64,000 bases of DNA from Tenacibaculum sp. 190130A14a (GCF_964048965.1 NZ_OZ040189.1:3822501-3886500); one strand, 5' to 3'. Counted from the stretch's first letter, positions 1 to 9,838 are shown. Program-made: numbers and translations. The notes: generated from the sequence alone by a model not told the origin.

Positions 1-221
1 ATTGCTGTTTTTGATTCAAAATATGTATTTTTAAAGAAGCAAAATTACCAAAAAGTTTACTTTATGGTTTTATTCACTTTTACTTAACAAATAATTACAG
101 AACTTTGTACGTTACTAATAAAAATAGGATCGATTTTTGTAAAGGTTATTTAAACGATTAAACATTTTTTATTTGCAGAACCCCTTAATAATGTTCCTTT
201 TAGTTCATAAAACATAATTTG

Positions 222-2828
222 ATGAAGAAAATATACAAAATAGGATTAACCGTTATAGCAACTTTATTTATCATACTTATCTCTGTTCCGTTCTTATTTC
301 AGGATAAAATAGTAGCCCTTGTAAAGAAAACAGTAAATAATAATATCACTGCCGAGTTTAATTTCTCAGATGCAAACCTTAGTCTGATTCGTGATTTTCC
401 AAATGCTTCAGTGCAACTTTCAAATGTTTCTATAATTAATGACAAACCATTCAAAGGCGATACTCTTTTATACGCAAAAGATGTTAGTTTAGAACTCAAA
501 CTTACCGAACTATTTAAAAAATCTTCAGAGCAGTTGAATATAAAATCTTTTGAAATTGAAAATGCAAAAGTTAACGTATTGGTTAACGAAATTGGTATTG
601 CAAATTATGATATTGCAAAACCATCTGAAAACAAGGATACAACTGAAAGCAATGAAGAACCTTCAAATTTTGGAGTTTCTTTCAACTCTTATAAAATTTC
701 AAACTCAGAAATTATCTACGATGATAAAAAAGGAAAAATACAATTGTCTTTAACCGATTTTAACCACTCCGGGAGCGGAGATTTTTCTCAGTCTAATTCA
801 GAATTAAAAACAGAAACTTCAACTGTAGTTTCTTATGGGATGGATAATACATCGTATGTAAAAAATCAAAAATTAGAACTAGATGCAATTTTAGGAATGG
901 ACTTGGTAAACAAAAAATTCTCTTTCCAAAAAAATGAAGCAAAAATTAACAACTTACCTCTAGTTTTTGACGGGTTTGTTCAAATTAACAAAAACAATCA
1001 AGAGGTAGCCATTAACTTTAAAACTCCTACTTCAGATTTTAAAAACTTTTTAGCTTTAATCCCAGAGCAATATGCAAAAAATATATCTTCAGTGAAAACC
1101 TCAGGAGATTTTAGTGTAGCTGGAAAAATAAATGGAATTGTAGATAATAACCACATTCCAAAATTAGATATTGTAGTAGCCTCTAGTAATGCTTCTTTTA
1201 AGTACCCAGATTTACCCAAAGCAGTAAACAATATCCATTTAAATATGCAATTAAAAAACGACACTGGTAAAACGGAGGACACTTTTGTTCGTTTTGATAA
1301 TATCGCTTTTAAAATTGATGAAGATACTTTTTCAGGAAACGGAAGTGTTTATAACTTAACCAGCAACCCGTTAATCAATGCTCGTGTAAATGGGACGTTA
1401 AACTTAGCGAATATCAACAAAGCATATCCTATTGATTTAAAAAATGAATTGAGCGGTATTTTAAAGGCCAATTTACATTCTAAGTTTGATATAAAAGCAA
1501 TTCAAAACAACACCTTAGAAAGAATTAAAAATGACGGAAACATTGAGGTAAGTGACTTTGTGTTTTCTTCGGAAGATGTGGTGAATCCTCTTCATATCAA
1601 GAACACAAAAATTAAATTCACTCCTACAACAGCTTCTTTAACAAAGTTTGAAGCAACAACCGGAAAAAGTGACTTAAATGCAAACGGAACTCTTAAAAAT
1701 GTTTTAGGGTTTTTACTCTCCAATCAAAAACTTCAAGGAAACTTTAATGTAAACTCTACTAATTTTTATGTAAGTGACTTTATGCAAGAAAACACATCAG
1801 AAAGTCCAGAAAAAAAAGAAGATACTCCTACAGATGAAAAACCAACGGAAAGTTTAAAAATACCTGCATTTTTAGATTGTTCAGTTACTGCTGATGCCAA
1901 AACCGTACATTACGACAATCTTACTTTGAACAATGTAAAAGGTCAACTTTTATTAAAAGATGAAAAAGCTATTTTAAAAAATGTAAATGCCGATATTTTC
2001 AAAGGAAGAATTGCTTTGAACGGAGAAGTAGATACGAAACAAAAAACACCAAAGTTTAATATGGATTTAGGTATTAAATCTTTTGATATTTCTCAATCAT
2101 TTACAAGTCTTGATTTATTACAATCTTTAAGTCCTATTGCAGGTGCTATGGATGGAAAGTTAAATTCCGAAATTAATCTGTCTGGTAGTTTAAATAAAGA
2201 CTTCACGCCTAATTTAACTTCTATTTCTGGTAATGCATTGGCAGAACTACTTACCACGAAAATAAACCCTAAAAACACAAAAGCTTTAAGCTTACTAAAC
2301 GATAAATTATCTTTTATTGATTTAAACAAGTTAGATTTATCAGATATAAAAACACATTTATCTTTTAAAGAAGGACAAGTACAAGTAAAACCTTTCAATT
2401 TAAAATATAAAGATATCGGTATTAACATTGGTGGAAGTCATGGTTTCGATCAAAGCATGAACTATAATGTTACCCTAGATGTTCCTGCTAAATATTTAGG
2501 CTCTGAAGTTCAAGGGTTACTGAGTAAGTTAAGTACCAAAGATCAAAACATCACAGTTCCAGTTACCGCAAATATTACAGGTAATATGACCAGTCCAAGC
2601 GTTACAACCGATTTATCCTCTTCTGTTTCTAAACTAACCCAAAAACTAGTTCAGCAACAAAAAGATAACTTAGTTAACAATACTATTGGTAAACTATTAG
2701 GAGGCAATAAAAAAGATAGTAGTAAAACTAAAGGTACTGATAAAACAGTTAAAAAAGTAACTGATGTTTTAGGTGGTCTTTTCGGAAAAAAGAAAAAGAA
2801 AGAAGAAAAAAAAGAGGGCGGTAATTAG
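222..2828 (+). CDS. AsmA-like family envelope protein
   Basis: An 868-residue protein with one N-terminal hydrophobic segment (about residues 7-28) followed by a long beta-rich region, the layout of AsmA-like proteins that sit in the inner membrane with the bulk in the periplasm. Members of this large superfamily are linked to envelope lipid homeostasis or transport. The C-terminus (last ~50 residues) is strongly Lys/Glu rich, with runs of K and E. I start at the ATG at 222; an upstream in-frame TTG at 219 adds only one residue. The gene stands alone on the plus strand, 130 bp before a DUF5686 gene. The family is recognised from overall layout and repeated 'SGDFSVAGK'/'NGEVDTKQK'-like strands; no specific substrate can be assigned. 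Confidence 0.8.
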   Translation: MKKIYKIGLTVIATLFIILISVPFLFQDKIVALVKKTVNNNITAEFNFSDANLSLIRDFPNASVQLSNVSIINDKPFKGDTLLYAKDVSLELKLTELFKKSSEQLNIKSFEIENAKVNVLVNEIGIANYDIAKPSENKDTTESNEEPSNFGVSFNSYKISNSEIIYDDKKGKIQLSLTDFNHSGSGDFSQSNSELKTETSTVVSYGMDNTSYVKNQKLELDAILGMDLVNKKFSFQKNEAKINNLPLVFDGFVQINKNNQEVAINFKTPTSDFKNFLALIPEQYAKNISSVKTSGDFSVAGKINGIVDNNHIPKLDIVVASSNASFKYPDLPKAVNNIHLNMQLKNDTGKTEDTFVRFDNIAFKIDEDTFSGNGSVYNLTSNPLINARVNGTLNLANINKAYPIDLKNELSGILKANLHSKFDIKAIQNNTLERIKNDGNIEVSDFVFSSEDVVNPLHIKNTKIKFTPTTASLTKFEATTGKSDLNANGTLKNVLGFLLSNQKLQGNFNVNSTNFYVSDFMQENTSESPEKKEDTPTDEKPTESLKIPAFLDCSVTADAKTVHYDNLTLNNVKGQLLLKDEKAILKNVNADIFKGRIALNGEVDTKQKTPKFNMDLGIKSFDISQSFTSLDLLQSLSPIAGAMDGKLNSEINLSGSLNKDFTPNLTSISGNALAELLTTKINPKNTKALSLLNDKLSFIDLNKLDLSDIKTHLSFKEGQVQVKPFNLKYKDIGINIGGSHGFDQSMNYNVTLDVPAKYLGSEVQGLLSKLSTKDQNITVPVTANITGNMTSPSVTTDLSSSVSKLTQKLVQQQKDNLVNNTIGKLLGGNKKDSSKTKGTDKTVKKVTDVLGGLFGKKKKKEEKKEGGN

Positions 2829-2927
2829 CCTGAGGCAACCATCCTAATTCTTTTTGCGTCTAACTGTTTAAGAATTCTTTGTAATTTATTTAACAGCTTT
2901 TAAACATAAACAGGAATCTACTTCATC

Positions 2928-2935
2928 TATGTTTG
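2928..2935 (+). promoter_or_regulatory. -7 promoter element (TATGTTTG)
   Basis: This matches the Bacteroidota -7 consensus TAnnTTTG and ends 25 nt before the ATG of the DUF5686 gene. I see no clear -33 TTG at the usual distance, so support is partial. Confidence 0.4.
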
Positions 2936-2960
2936 TTCTAGATTTCAATTATAACCAACT

Positions 2961-5426
2961 ATGAAAAAAAACATTACGCTATTATTTTTAGCATTTTCCG
3001 TTGTTTCTTTTTCTCAAATACGAGGAAAAATAACATCTAACAACAAAAAACCTTTGTCTTTTGTAAGTGTTTATTTACAAAATTCTATAACAGGTACAAC
3101 TTCAAATGATAATGGAGACTATGAACTCTCTCTTAGTACAAAAGGAAAACACACCATTGTTTTTCAAATCTTAGGGTATAAAACTGTAAAAAAAACGGTT
3201 GACATTCAATCCTTTCCTTTTGAATTAAATGTTCAACTTTCGGAAGAGGAAGTTGCATTAGATGAAGTACTGGTTTCTTCAACAGAAAATCCAGCCAATA
3301 AAATTATTAGAAATACCATCGCTAATAAGAAGAAAAACACAGATAAGTTTGCTCAGTACAAAGCAGATTTTTATTCTCGAGGCTTATTTAAAGTAAAAAA
3401 TCTTCCTAAAAAATTCCTAGGGCAAGAGATTGGTGATATGGGAGGTGGATTAGACTCTACAAGAAGTGGGATTGTATATCTTTCAGAAACTATTTCTAAA
3501 ATTTCCTTTCAAAAAAAGCCGAAAAACTTTAAAGAACACATCATTGCTTCTAAAGTTTCTGGAAGCGATAATGGTATCAGTTTTAATCAGGCAGAAGAAG
3601 TTAACTTTAACTTCTACGAAAACTCTTTTAACCTAGCGGAAGCCCAAATGGTTTCTCCTATTGCTAATGGTGCTTTTGGTTACTACAACTATAAACTTGT
3701 TGGTACTTTTTATGACAAAAATGGCAACTTGATTAATAAAATTGAATTACTACCAAAACGAAAAAATGACCGTGTTTTTAGCGGTTTTATTTATATTGTT
3801 GAAGATGATTGGGCTATTTATGGAGCTGATGTAATTGTTACGGGAAATCAAGTTAGCATGCCTATGATAGACTCCTTAAACATTAAACAAAACTACAATT
3901 TTTCATCTAAGAATAAAGCTTGGGTACCAGTAACGCAAACCATAGATTTTAAAGCTGGAATGTTCGGGTTTAATTTTAACGGACGTTTCTCTGCAGCATA
4001 TTCTAATTATAATTTTACCCCAAATTTTACAACAAACTCTTTTGGTAGTGAGATTTTATCTTTTGCTGAAAACGCAACAGAAAAAGACAGCGTATATTGG
4101 AATAAAATACGACCTGTAGCCCTAACCAAAGAAGAGGTTTCTGATTATAAGTTAAAAGACAGTATTAAAGCTATTAGAAAATCTAAAAAGTACTTAGACT
4201 CAGTAGACACTAAGAGGAATAAGTTTCGTCTTTTAGATATTCTTACGGGGTACTCTTATAGAAATTCTTATGATAAATGGTCTTTAAACATCTCTTCTCC
4301 AATAGAGGATATTAGTTTCAATACTGTACAAGGATGGAACACTTCTATAGGCGGAAGCTACTATAAAACACTCAATAAAAAAGGAAAAAGCATGGGATTT
4401 GGTGCTAATGTTAATTATGGACTTTCAGATAAGGAGATTAGACCTACGGGGTACTTTTTTTATAAGTGGAATAATACAACAAGACCTATCTTAAATATTT
4501 CTGGAGGTAATACTGTAGCGCAATTTGACGCGAAACGACCTATCTCTAAGTTTTGGAATACAATTAGTTCTGTTCTCTTTGAAAGAAATTACATGAAAAT
4601 ATATGAAAAAAACTTTGCTAAAGTTTCATACTCACAAGAAGTTACTAATGGTATTCGATTAAATGGTTCACTAGAGTACGCAGATAGAAAACCTCTATTT
4701 AATACTACCGATTATGTAATGTTTCCTAAAAGTGATGTTGCATATACTTCGAACAATCCACAAGACCCATCAAATTTCACAAGTTCTTTTACCCCACATA
4801 CCATGTGGAGTTTTAATATTGGAGCAAATATTGTGTTTGGTCAAAAATACCTGTCCTATCCAGACAGTAAATTCAATATAGGAAATAACAAATACCCTTC
4901 TTTATACATTGGGTATCGTAAAAACTTTGGATCTGAAAATAGCGAATGGAATTCTGATTTAGTGTACTCTCAATTGTATCAAAATATTTCAATGGGAAAT
5001 TGGGGACAATTTCAATATAGAGCGAAAGGAGGAATGTTCTTAGAACAAAAAGATATTCCTTTTATGGATTATGCTCACTTTAATGGAAATCGTTTGCTAA
5101 TTGCTCCAAACAGTAACTATTTAACTGGATTTTTAGCCTTACCATATTACCAATTAAGTTCAAATGACAAATTTGGTGAATTACACGGTGAATATAATTT
5201 CAAGGGTGCCTTATTAAGTAAAATTCCTTTGATAAATAAATTAAACTTTCACCTAGTTACAGGTGCCAAAGGTCTATTTACCGGAGGTAACAAACCTTAT
5301 AGTGAGTATTCTGTTGGTTTGGATAATGTAGGTTTTGGAAAATGGCGATTTCTACGTGTAGATTTTGTCCGCTCTAACTTTAACGGACAAAGTGAAAACA
5401 GAGTTGTTTTTGGAATAAAGTTGTAA
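2961..5426 (+). CDS. DUF5686 / carboxypeptidase-regulatory-like outer membrane protein
   Basis: An 821-residue protein with a signal peptide (MKKNITLLFLAFSVVSFS, cleavage near residue 19), a carboxypeptidase-regulatory-like beta domain (about 20-105, with GTTSNDNGDYEL and GYKTVKK signatures), then the long DUF5686 region typical of Bacteroidota. The C-terminal half is rich in alternating aromatic strands and ends VVFGIKL, consistent with an outer membrane beta-barrel. It lacks a TonB plug domain, so it is not a standard TonB receptor. The function of the DUF5686 family is not established. moaD follows after 9 bp, so the two may be co-transcribed. Confidence 0.85.
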   Translation: MKKNITLLFLAFSVVSFSQIRGKITSNNKKPLSFVSVYLQNSITGTTSNDNGDYELSLSTKGKHTIVFQILGYKTVKKTVDIQSFPFELNVQLSEEEVALDEVLVSSTENPANKIIRNTIANKKKNTDKFAQYKADFYSRGLFKVKNLPKKFLGQEIGDMGGGLDSTRSGIVYLSETISKISFQKKPKNFKEHIIASKVSGSDNGISFNQAEEVNFNFYENSFNLAEAQMVSPIANGAFGYYNYKLVGTFYDKNGNLINKIELLPKRKNDRVFSGFIYIVEDDWAIYGADVIVTGNQVSMPMIDSLNIKQNYNFSSKNKAWVPVTQTIDFKAGMFGFNFNGRFSAAYSNYNFTPNFTTNSFGSEILSFAENATEKDSVYWNKIRPVALTKEEVSDYKLKDSIKAIRKSKKYLDSVDTKRNKFRLLDILTGYSYRNSYDKWSLNISSPIEDISFNTVQGWNTSIGGSYYKTLNKKGKSMGFGANVNYGLSDKEIRPTGYFFYKWNNTTRPILNISGGNTVAQFDAKRPISKFWNTISSVLFERNYMKIYEKNFAKVSYSQEVTNGIRLNGSLEYADRKPLFNTTDYVMFPKSDVAYTSNNPQDPSNFTSSFTPHTMWSFNIGANIVFGQKYLSYPDSKFNIGNNKYPSLYIGYRKNFGSENSEWNSDLVYSQLYQNISMGNWGQFQYRAKGGMFLEQKDIPFMDYAHFNGNRLLIAPNSNYLTGFLALPYYQLSSNDKFGELHGEYNFKGALLSKIPLINKLNFHLVTGAKGLFTGGNKPYSEYSVGLDNVGFGKWRFLRVDFVRSNFNGQSENRVVFGIKL

Positions 5427-5435
5427 TTTTGTTAT

Positions 5436-5678
5436 ATGAATATAACCTTATTACTTTTTGGTGCTGCCACAGATTTATTAGGAACTTCAGAGATAACTCT
5501 TGAAGTTCCTAATAATACTAATATTGCTTCTTTTAAAACTTTTTTAAACGAGCAATTCTCAACCTTATCTCAGCTTAATTCTTATGCTATCGCTGTTAAT
5601 GAAGCATACGCTAATGATACCGTTTTATTAAAAGAAAATGATGTCGTTGCTATTATTCCACCTGTAAGTGGAGGGTAG
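5436..5678 (+). CDS. moaD: molybdopterin synthase small subunit MoaD (MoaD/ThiS fold)
   Basis: An 80-residue ubiquitin-like protein ending PPVSGG. The terminal Gly-Gly is the site that is adenylated and thiocarboxylated so that MoaD can donate sulfur to precursor Z in molybdopterin synthesis. Length and terminal motif fit MoaD; ThiS (about 66 aa) is less likely because moaE lies 15 kb away at 21068. The gene is 9 bp after the DUF5686 gene and converges on the DUF3817 gene with only 5 bp between the stops. Being apart from other moa genes is unusual, but both subunits of molybdopterin synthase are present in the window. Confidence 0.85.
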   Translation: MNITLLLFGAATDLLGTSEITLEVPNNTNIASFKTFLNEQFSTLSQLNSYAIAVNEAYANDTVLLKENDVVAIIPPVSGG

Positions 5679-5683
5679 TATTT

Positions 5684-5953
5684 CTACTTTAAATATTTAC
5701 CTACAAAAAAAGTTCCGAAAGGAAGTATAGATAATAAACATACCATTCCGAAGGATTTATTATCCCATTTTAATTCCATTTTTAACATTACGGCTAGCGC
5801 TATGTATGCTACAAACAAAATACCATGTGGCATTCCTAGCATTTTTACATATTCAGGATTGTTATACAAGTATTTAATTGGTACTGCTACAAATAATAAT
5901 AAAATATAAGATATTCCTTCTAACCAGCTTACTAGTTTAAAAATATTGATCAT
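5684..5953 (-). CDS. DUF3817 family small membrane protein
   Basis: An 89-residue protein with about three transmembrane segments: SWLEGISYILLLF near the start, a central MPHGILFVAYIALAVML, then a C-terminal segment ending FFVGKYLK. The 'LEGISY...P.K' and 'HG.LF..Y' pattern is that of DUF3817 membrane proteins, whose role is unknown. I choose the ATG at 5953, since the longer open frame (to 6076) would run into the upstream TonB receptor gene and its added 41 residues look non-coding. It begins 10 bp after the receptor stop, so the order recO, receptor, DUF3817 is probably one transcript. Confidence 0.75.
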   Translation of the reverse strand: MINIFKLVSWLEGISYILLLFVAVPIKYLYNNPEYVKMLGMPHGILFVAYIALAVMLKMELKWDNKSFGMVCLLSILPFGTFFVGKYLK

Positions 5954-5963
5954 TTTTTTTGAC

Positions 5964-8462
5964 TTAAAAATTGGTTTGTAAAGATATTGAAATATTACGT
6001 CCTGCAGCTGAAACTCCTGAAGCAAATTCTTTATAATGTTCGTCAAATATATTTTGAATTTGTGCCTGTAACGCAATGTTCTTGTTTACTTGATATTTAC
6101 CATATATTCCTACAGTAAACCAAGCAGGTGTTCCGTAGTATTTATTAATATCTTCTGTTGCATTTGGGTTTACAATTGGAGTTTGCTCATGATTATCAAT
6201 TCCTTCTGTTAAATTATAATCGGTAATATCCTTTTTTGCGTTAAACACTAAATTAGCACCTCCTTCAAATTTATCTTTGGTATAGTTCAATTCAAAACGT
6301 CCGAACAACGGTGGAATTGAAGATAAAGGCTCATCAGGAATATCTTCTCTATCTCCAATACTAATAGTATTTCCTTTGGTATAGGTTACGGATCCAGAAG
6401 TTCTCCAGTTTTTAAACAACTTCCCTTCATAACTTGCCGTAAACCCAGTAATATAAGCTCTTCCTCTATTATAATTACTTAAAATTTCTCCTTCAGAGGT
6501 TTCAAAAGTTTCTCCATCATACTCAACAGAGGTTAACCCGAAAAAATCAAACGGTACTCGAGTAATATTTTGATCTAAAATGGTAGCGTAAGCGTTAATT
6601 CCTAGACGAAATTTCCTATTGTTAAAATACTTTTGAAGTCCTACTTCAAAGTTATAAGCAAACTCTGGCCCCAAACTAGTATTTGGTACGGTAAGTCGCC
6701 CAGCTTTTTCTCTAATTTTACCAACATCATCAATATTTGGAGATCTGAATCCAGATGAAACCACTCCATTAATTTGCCAATTTTTGGTAGGTTTATATAC
6801 ATACCCTACTGTTGCAGTGATTGATTGATTATCTAATCGAATATCATTTTGAGGAATATTAATAAATGTTTCATCAACCCACCTAGCTTTTAACACTGTA
6901 TGAGTACCTCTAAGCCCTGTATTCAAAGTAGATTTACTATTAATATCTTGCCTATAATCAAGATAAAATGCTGAACTCAAATAACTACTTCCTCCGTCAG
7001 GATATCTCGACTGTACGGTAAAATTGTTACCGAAACCTATAATTTCATTGTCTCTGATTCTCAATGTTCTTCCAAAAGAATTAGAGTTCACATCATTATA
7101 AGCTACTTCAAATCCATATCCTAAATTTCGTTTTTTTGCTAATGGAACAGAAAAATCTCCATTAATACTAAACACATCTACTTCTTCCTTTCTATAAGAT
7201 CTTTCTAAGCTTCCAAATTTACGTTGAATACGACTCTCTTTAATGTTCTGGTAGGCCAATGTAATTGTACCTCTTTCCATCCACTTCTTTTTTGGATTAA
7301 TTTCTAATTGAGGTGATATTAGCAATCTTTGCTGTGGGCCGTAATACCACTCAGCAAATTTTAGACTTCCATCTTTGGTCTCAGTAAGTCTATCAAAACG
7401 AGGTATATCAGATGATGTTGAATATTGAAAATTCAACTTAAAATCTGTACTCTTAGATAACGGAACATAAAATTTTTGTAAAACATCTGTTTGACTATAA
7501 CCTGTGTTTCGCTGTAAATTAGGATTTGGATTTACGGTTGGTGTTTCAACATAGTTTCCATTAACATTTTCTGAGTACGAATACACCTTTCCCCAATCAT
7601 CAAAACCATGAGATCGGTTTTTTCCCATTCTTAAATCTCCAAAGTTACTATGTGAAACACTAGTAAATGAGGCCCACTTTTTAAATCCTAGCTCAACAGA
7701 TGCTACATTGGTAACTTCATTGTTTGCTGAACTATATCTTAGAAACGTATTTCCTTTTACATTTCCTTTGTCTGATAATTTTGGAGTCTTCGTATAATAA
7801 TGAATTACTCCTCCCAAAGCATCAGAGCCATAAATAACAGATGAAGGGCCAAAAACAACTTCGGTTCTATCTAGCATATTGGGAGCTACTGTTATTGAAT
7901 TTTGTAAATGTCCTTTTCTATAAATAGCATTATTCATTCTTACTCCATCCACAACTAAAAGCACTCTATTACTTTCCATCCCCCTAAGAATAGGGCTACC
8001 TCCTCCAAATTGAGATTTTTGAATTTTTATACCAGGAACACCTGCCAGTAAATCTGCCGATGTTTGCGGTGATACTCTTTCAATATCTTTAGCCGAAATC
8101 ACAGCAATTTGCTCTGCAATTCTATTGGCTTTCTCTTTGTTTTTAAATACCGAAACAACTACCTCGTCAAGTTGTTCTGAGTTTTTAGATAGGTATATTT
8201 CAAAATTGTTTTGACTTAAAGTCGATTTTTTAGCATGTAATTCGGCATATGCTACGTGTGAAAAGATTAGTATCTCATTTGCTTTAAATCCTGAAATATC
8301 CACAACACCCTTAGCGTTTGTAATTCCTGATTTTGATTTATCTTTATTAAAAACAGTTACTGTTTCAATTGGTTTCCCTGTTTCACCATCAATTACAGTA
8401 AGGGTTTGTGAAAAAACTTGCGTTATTAAAAATAAAAAAAATAAAGTGATCGACTGCCTCAT
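5964..8462 (-). CDS. TonB-dependent receptor with carboxypeptidase-like N-domain
   Basis: An 832-residue outer membrane receptor. It has a signal peptide (residues 1-19, ending VFSQ), a carboxypeptidase-regulatory-like domain (about 20-100), a plug (about 105-225; SADLLAGVPGI, ILRGMESNRVLLVVDGVRMNN, GSDALGGVIHY) and a 22-strand-type barrel ending ISISLQTNF. The plug and the SGFRSPN segment resemble the hemoglobin/transferrin/colicin type of receptor, so heme or another iron source is a possible substrate, but the sequence does not settle it. There is no SusD partner, so this is not a glycan Sus pair. The start is 3 bp after the recO stop, suggesting co-transcription with a DNA repair gene. 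Confidence 0.88.
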   Translation of the reverse strand: MRQSITLFFLFLITQVFSQTLTVIDGETGKPIETVTVFNKDKSKSGITNAKGVVDISGFKANEILIFSHVAYAELHAKKSTLSQNNFEIYLSKNSEQLDEVVVSVFKNKEKANRIAEQIAVISAKDIERVSPQTSADLLAGVPGIKIQKSQFGGGSPILRGMESNRVLLVVDGVRMNNAIYRKGHLQNSITVAPNMLDRTEVVFGPSSVIYGSDALGGVIHYYTKTPKLSDKGNVKGNTFLRYSSANNEVTNVASVELGFKKWASFTSVSHSNFGDLRMGKNRSHGFDDWGKVYSYSENVNGNYVETPTVNPNPNLQRNTGYSQTDVLQKFYVPLSKSTDFKLNFQYSTSSDIPRFDRLTETKDGSLKFAEWYYGPQQRLLISPQLEINPKKKWMERGTITLAYQNIKESRIQRKFGSLERSYRKEEVDVFSINGDFSVPLAKKRNLGYGFEVAYNDVNSNSFGRTLRIRDNEIIGFGNNFTVQSRYPDGGSSYLSSAFYLDYRQDINSKSTLNTGLRGTHTVLKARWVDETFINIPQNDIRLDNQSITATVGYVYKPTKNWQINGVVSSGFRSPNIDDVGKIREKAGRLTVPNTSLGPEFAYNFEVGLQKYFNNRKFRLGINAYATILDQNITRVPFDFFGLTSVEYDGETFETSEGEILSNYNRGRAYITGFTASYEGKLFKNWRTSGSVTYTKGNTISIGDREDIPDEPLSSIPPLFGRFELNYTKDKFEGGANLVFNAKKDITDYNLTEGIDNHEQTPIVNPNATEDINKYYGTPAWFTVGIYGKYQVNKNIALQAQIQNIFDEHYKEFASGVSAAGRNISISLQTNF

Positions 8463-8465
8463 ATA

Positions 8466-9188
8466 CTAACTAAACACCGTTTCTAATACTGCTAATGATT
8501 TTGGTTTTCTAAAACCTTCCAAATGTAATTCAAAATACTGAATTATCACCTGAAGTATTACTTGTCTTTCTTGCTTATTGTAAGAAATTGTGTTTATGGC
8601 ATCAAAATTTATGCCTAACAGGCTTTTAAAGAGTAAAAGTTTCTCTCCTGAAATCACTAACTTTTCGTATCCAGCATCAATAAAACAACCATCAATTAAA
8701 CTAAACCCAGACTTCTCCTTTTCTGACACATCTGGATAAAACCCTAAGAAACGAGACAAGTTTAAAAGAAACAATAAATGAAAATTAGCCACTTCCGAAT
8801 GTGTATCAAGCCAAATAAGTGCTGTTTCAACATACACATATAATGCGGAGTTCTCTTCCTCTTCTTGAATGATGTTTGCTAAAACCTCAGACAAAAACAT
8901 TACAATAGTTTGTTTTACTACAGAAGTGTGAATGGTAGTATATGGCTGGACAACTTGAACTTCTTTTAATGTAAAAAGTGTTCCTTTTGAATAATTATTT
9001 GCTGTTATTAGAATTTGAGTAAGTGGTTGAAAATATGATGGTTTAAACTTTCCTTTCTTAGACTTAAGTACGCCTTTAATCAAGTACGTTTTTACTCCTT
9101 CTAGTTCTGTAAAACATTTAACTATTAAACTTGTATCGCCATATTTTATGGCACTTAAAACAATAGCTTTAGATGTTATTACAGACAT
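8466..9188 (-). CDS. recO: DNA repair protein RecO
   Basis: A 240-residue RecO. The N-terminal OB-fold starts with the typical segment in which ITSKAIVLSAIKYGDTSLIV is recognisable, followed by GVKTYLIKGVLKSKKGKFKP, and then the helical C-terminal domain. RecO acts with RecF and RecR to load RecA onto SSB-coated single-stranded DNA in recombinational repair. Length is normal for Bacteroidota. The gene is the first of a minus-strand unit with a TonB receptor and a DUF3817 protein behind it. A -7 element at 9220-9227 on the same strand gives a likely promoter. Confidence 0.92.
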   Translation of the reverse strand: MSVITSKAIVLSAIKYGDTSLIVKCFTELEGVKTYLIKGVLKSKKGKFKPSYFQPLTQILITANNYSKGTLFTLKEVQVVQPYTTIHTSVVKQTIVMFLSEVLANIIQEEEENSALYVYVETALIWLDTHSEVANFHLLFLLNLSRFLGFYPDVSEKEKSGFSLIDGCFIDAGYEKLVISGEKLLLFKSLLGINFDAINTISYNKQERQVILQVIIQYFELHLEGFRKPKSLAVLETVFS

Positions 9189-9219
9189 TAATTACAAATT
9201 CTTTTAACTGATTTTTGTT

Positions 9220-9227
9220 CAAAGGTA
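9220..9227 (-). promoter_or_regulatory. -7 promoter element for recO
   Basis: Read on the minus strand this is TACCTTTG, matching TAnnTTTG, 32 nt before the recO ATG. No TTG was found at the expected -33 distance. It lies just ahead of the plus-strand promoter of the CYTH gene, so the two would be divergent. Confidence 0.42.
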
Positions 9228-9232
9228 TTTAA

Positions 9233-9260
9233 TTGTTATTGATAAAAAATGATACTTTCG
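9233..9260 (+). promoter_or_regulatory. promoter of the CYTH gene
   Basis: TTG at 9233-9235, a 17-nt spacer, then TACTTTCG at 9253-9260 (one mismatch to TAnnTTTG), 23 nt before the ATG at 9284. Spacing fits the Flavobacterium -33/-7 pattern. Confidence 0.5.
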
Positions 9261-9283
9261 TACAAATTTCATTTATTTAAGAT

Positions 9284-9754
9284 ATGGCTTTAGAGATTGA
9301 GAGAAAGTTTTTAGTGCTTTCAAATGCTTTTGAAGAAGAAGCAATCAAGAAAGATTATATTAAACAAGGATTTTTAAACTCTGATAAAAATAGAGTTGTT
9401 CGGGTTCGCATTAAAAATGATGATGGTTTTTTAACCATAAAGGGTCCTTCAAATGAAAGTGGAACAAGTCGTTTTGAGTGGGAAAAAGAAATAAGTTTAG
9501 ACGAAGCCAAAAGTTTACTTAGTTTGTGTGAAAAAGGTGTCATAGAAAAACACAGATATTTGATTCCTTTAAAAAGTCACTTATACGAAGTGGATGTTTT
9601 TTTAGGTGAAAACGAAGGACTAATTGTAGCGGAAGTAGAACTTTCAAACGAATACGAGAATTTTTCAAAACCTACTTGGCTAGGTAAAGAAGTTACTGGT
9701 ATTGAAAAATATTATAATTCTAATTTAAGTAAAAAACCATTTTTAAAATGGTAA
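9284..9754 (+). CDS. CYTH domain triphosphatase-like protein
   Basis: A 156-residue single-domain CYTH protein. The N-terminal ExExK motif is visible as LEIERKFLV, followed by alternating charged strands (RVRIKNDDGFLTIKG; FEWEKEIS; YEVDVFLGENEGLIVAEVE) that form the acidic and basic walls of the triphosphate tunnel. Family members hydrolyse inorganic triphosphate or thiamine triphosphate; bacterial single-domain forms are most often tripolyphosphatases, and adenylate cyclase activity is less likely. It is monocistronic, with its own promoter and a strong terminator at 9765-9799. Confidence 0.88.
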   Translation: MALEIERKFLVLSNAFEEEAIKKDYIKQGFLNSDKNRVVRVRIKNDDGFLTIKGPSNESGTSRFEWEKEISLDEAKSLLSLCEKGVIEKHRYLIPLKSHLYEVDVFLGENEGLIVAEVELSNEYENFSKPTWLGKEVTGIEKYYNSNLSKKPFLKW

Positions 9755-9764
9755 CATAAAAAAA

Positions 9765-9799
9765 AGGTTAAAAGTAAAACTTTTAACCTCCTTTTTTTA
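9765..9799 (+). terminator. rho-independent terminator after the CYTH gene
   Basis: A perfect 10-bp stem, GGTTAAAAGT (9766-9775) with ACTTTTAACC (9779-9788) and an AAA loop, followed by TCCTTTTTTT. It is 11 nt after the stop codon. Confidence 0.85.
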
Positions 9800-9801
9800 A
9801 C

Positions 9802-9838
9802 AACCTGAGTTAGCCCCCCACAGATTTATTCTCAGGTT
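9802..9838. other. hairpin with C-run loop in convergent spacer
   Basis: The arms AACCTGAG (9802-9809) and CTCAGGTT (9831-9838) pair perfectly around a 21-nt loop containing CCCCCC; a further CCCCC follows at 9842-9846. On the minus strand it sits 117 nt beyond the last sensor kinase gene and could be its 3' end or a small structured RNA. The G/C runs stand out in this AT-rich DNA. No coding sequence is seen in 9755-9954. Confidence 0.4.

Noticed and set aside
2093..2428. 111-codon minus-strand open frame inside the AsmA-like gene
   Set aside because: It lies wholly antisense to a well supported gene, has no family features and no start context; a shadow frame.
5954..6076. N-terminal extension of the DUF3817 protein
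   Set aside because: It would overlap the 3' end of the TonB receptor gene on the same strand by over 110 nt, and the residues do not look like a protein leader.
5964..8462. Firm call as heme receptor
   Set aside because: The SGFRSPN segment resembles the FRAP box, but heme-ligand His residues and neighbouring heme genes are not evident, so only 'TonB receptor' is kept.
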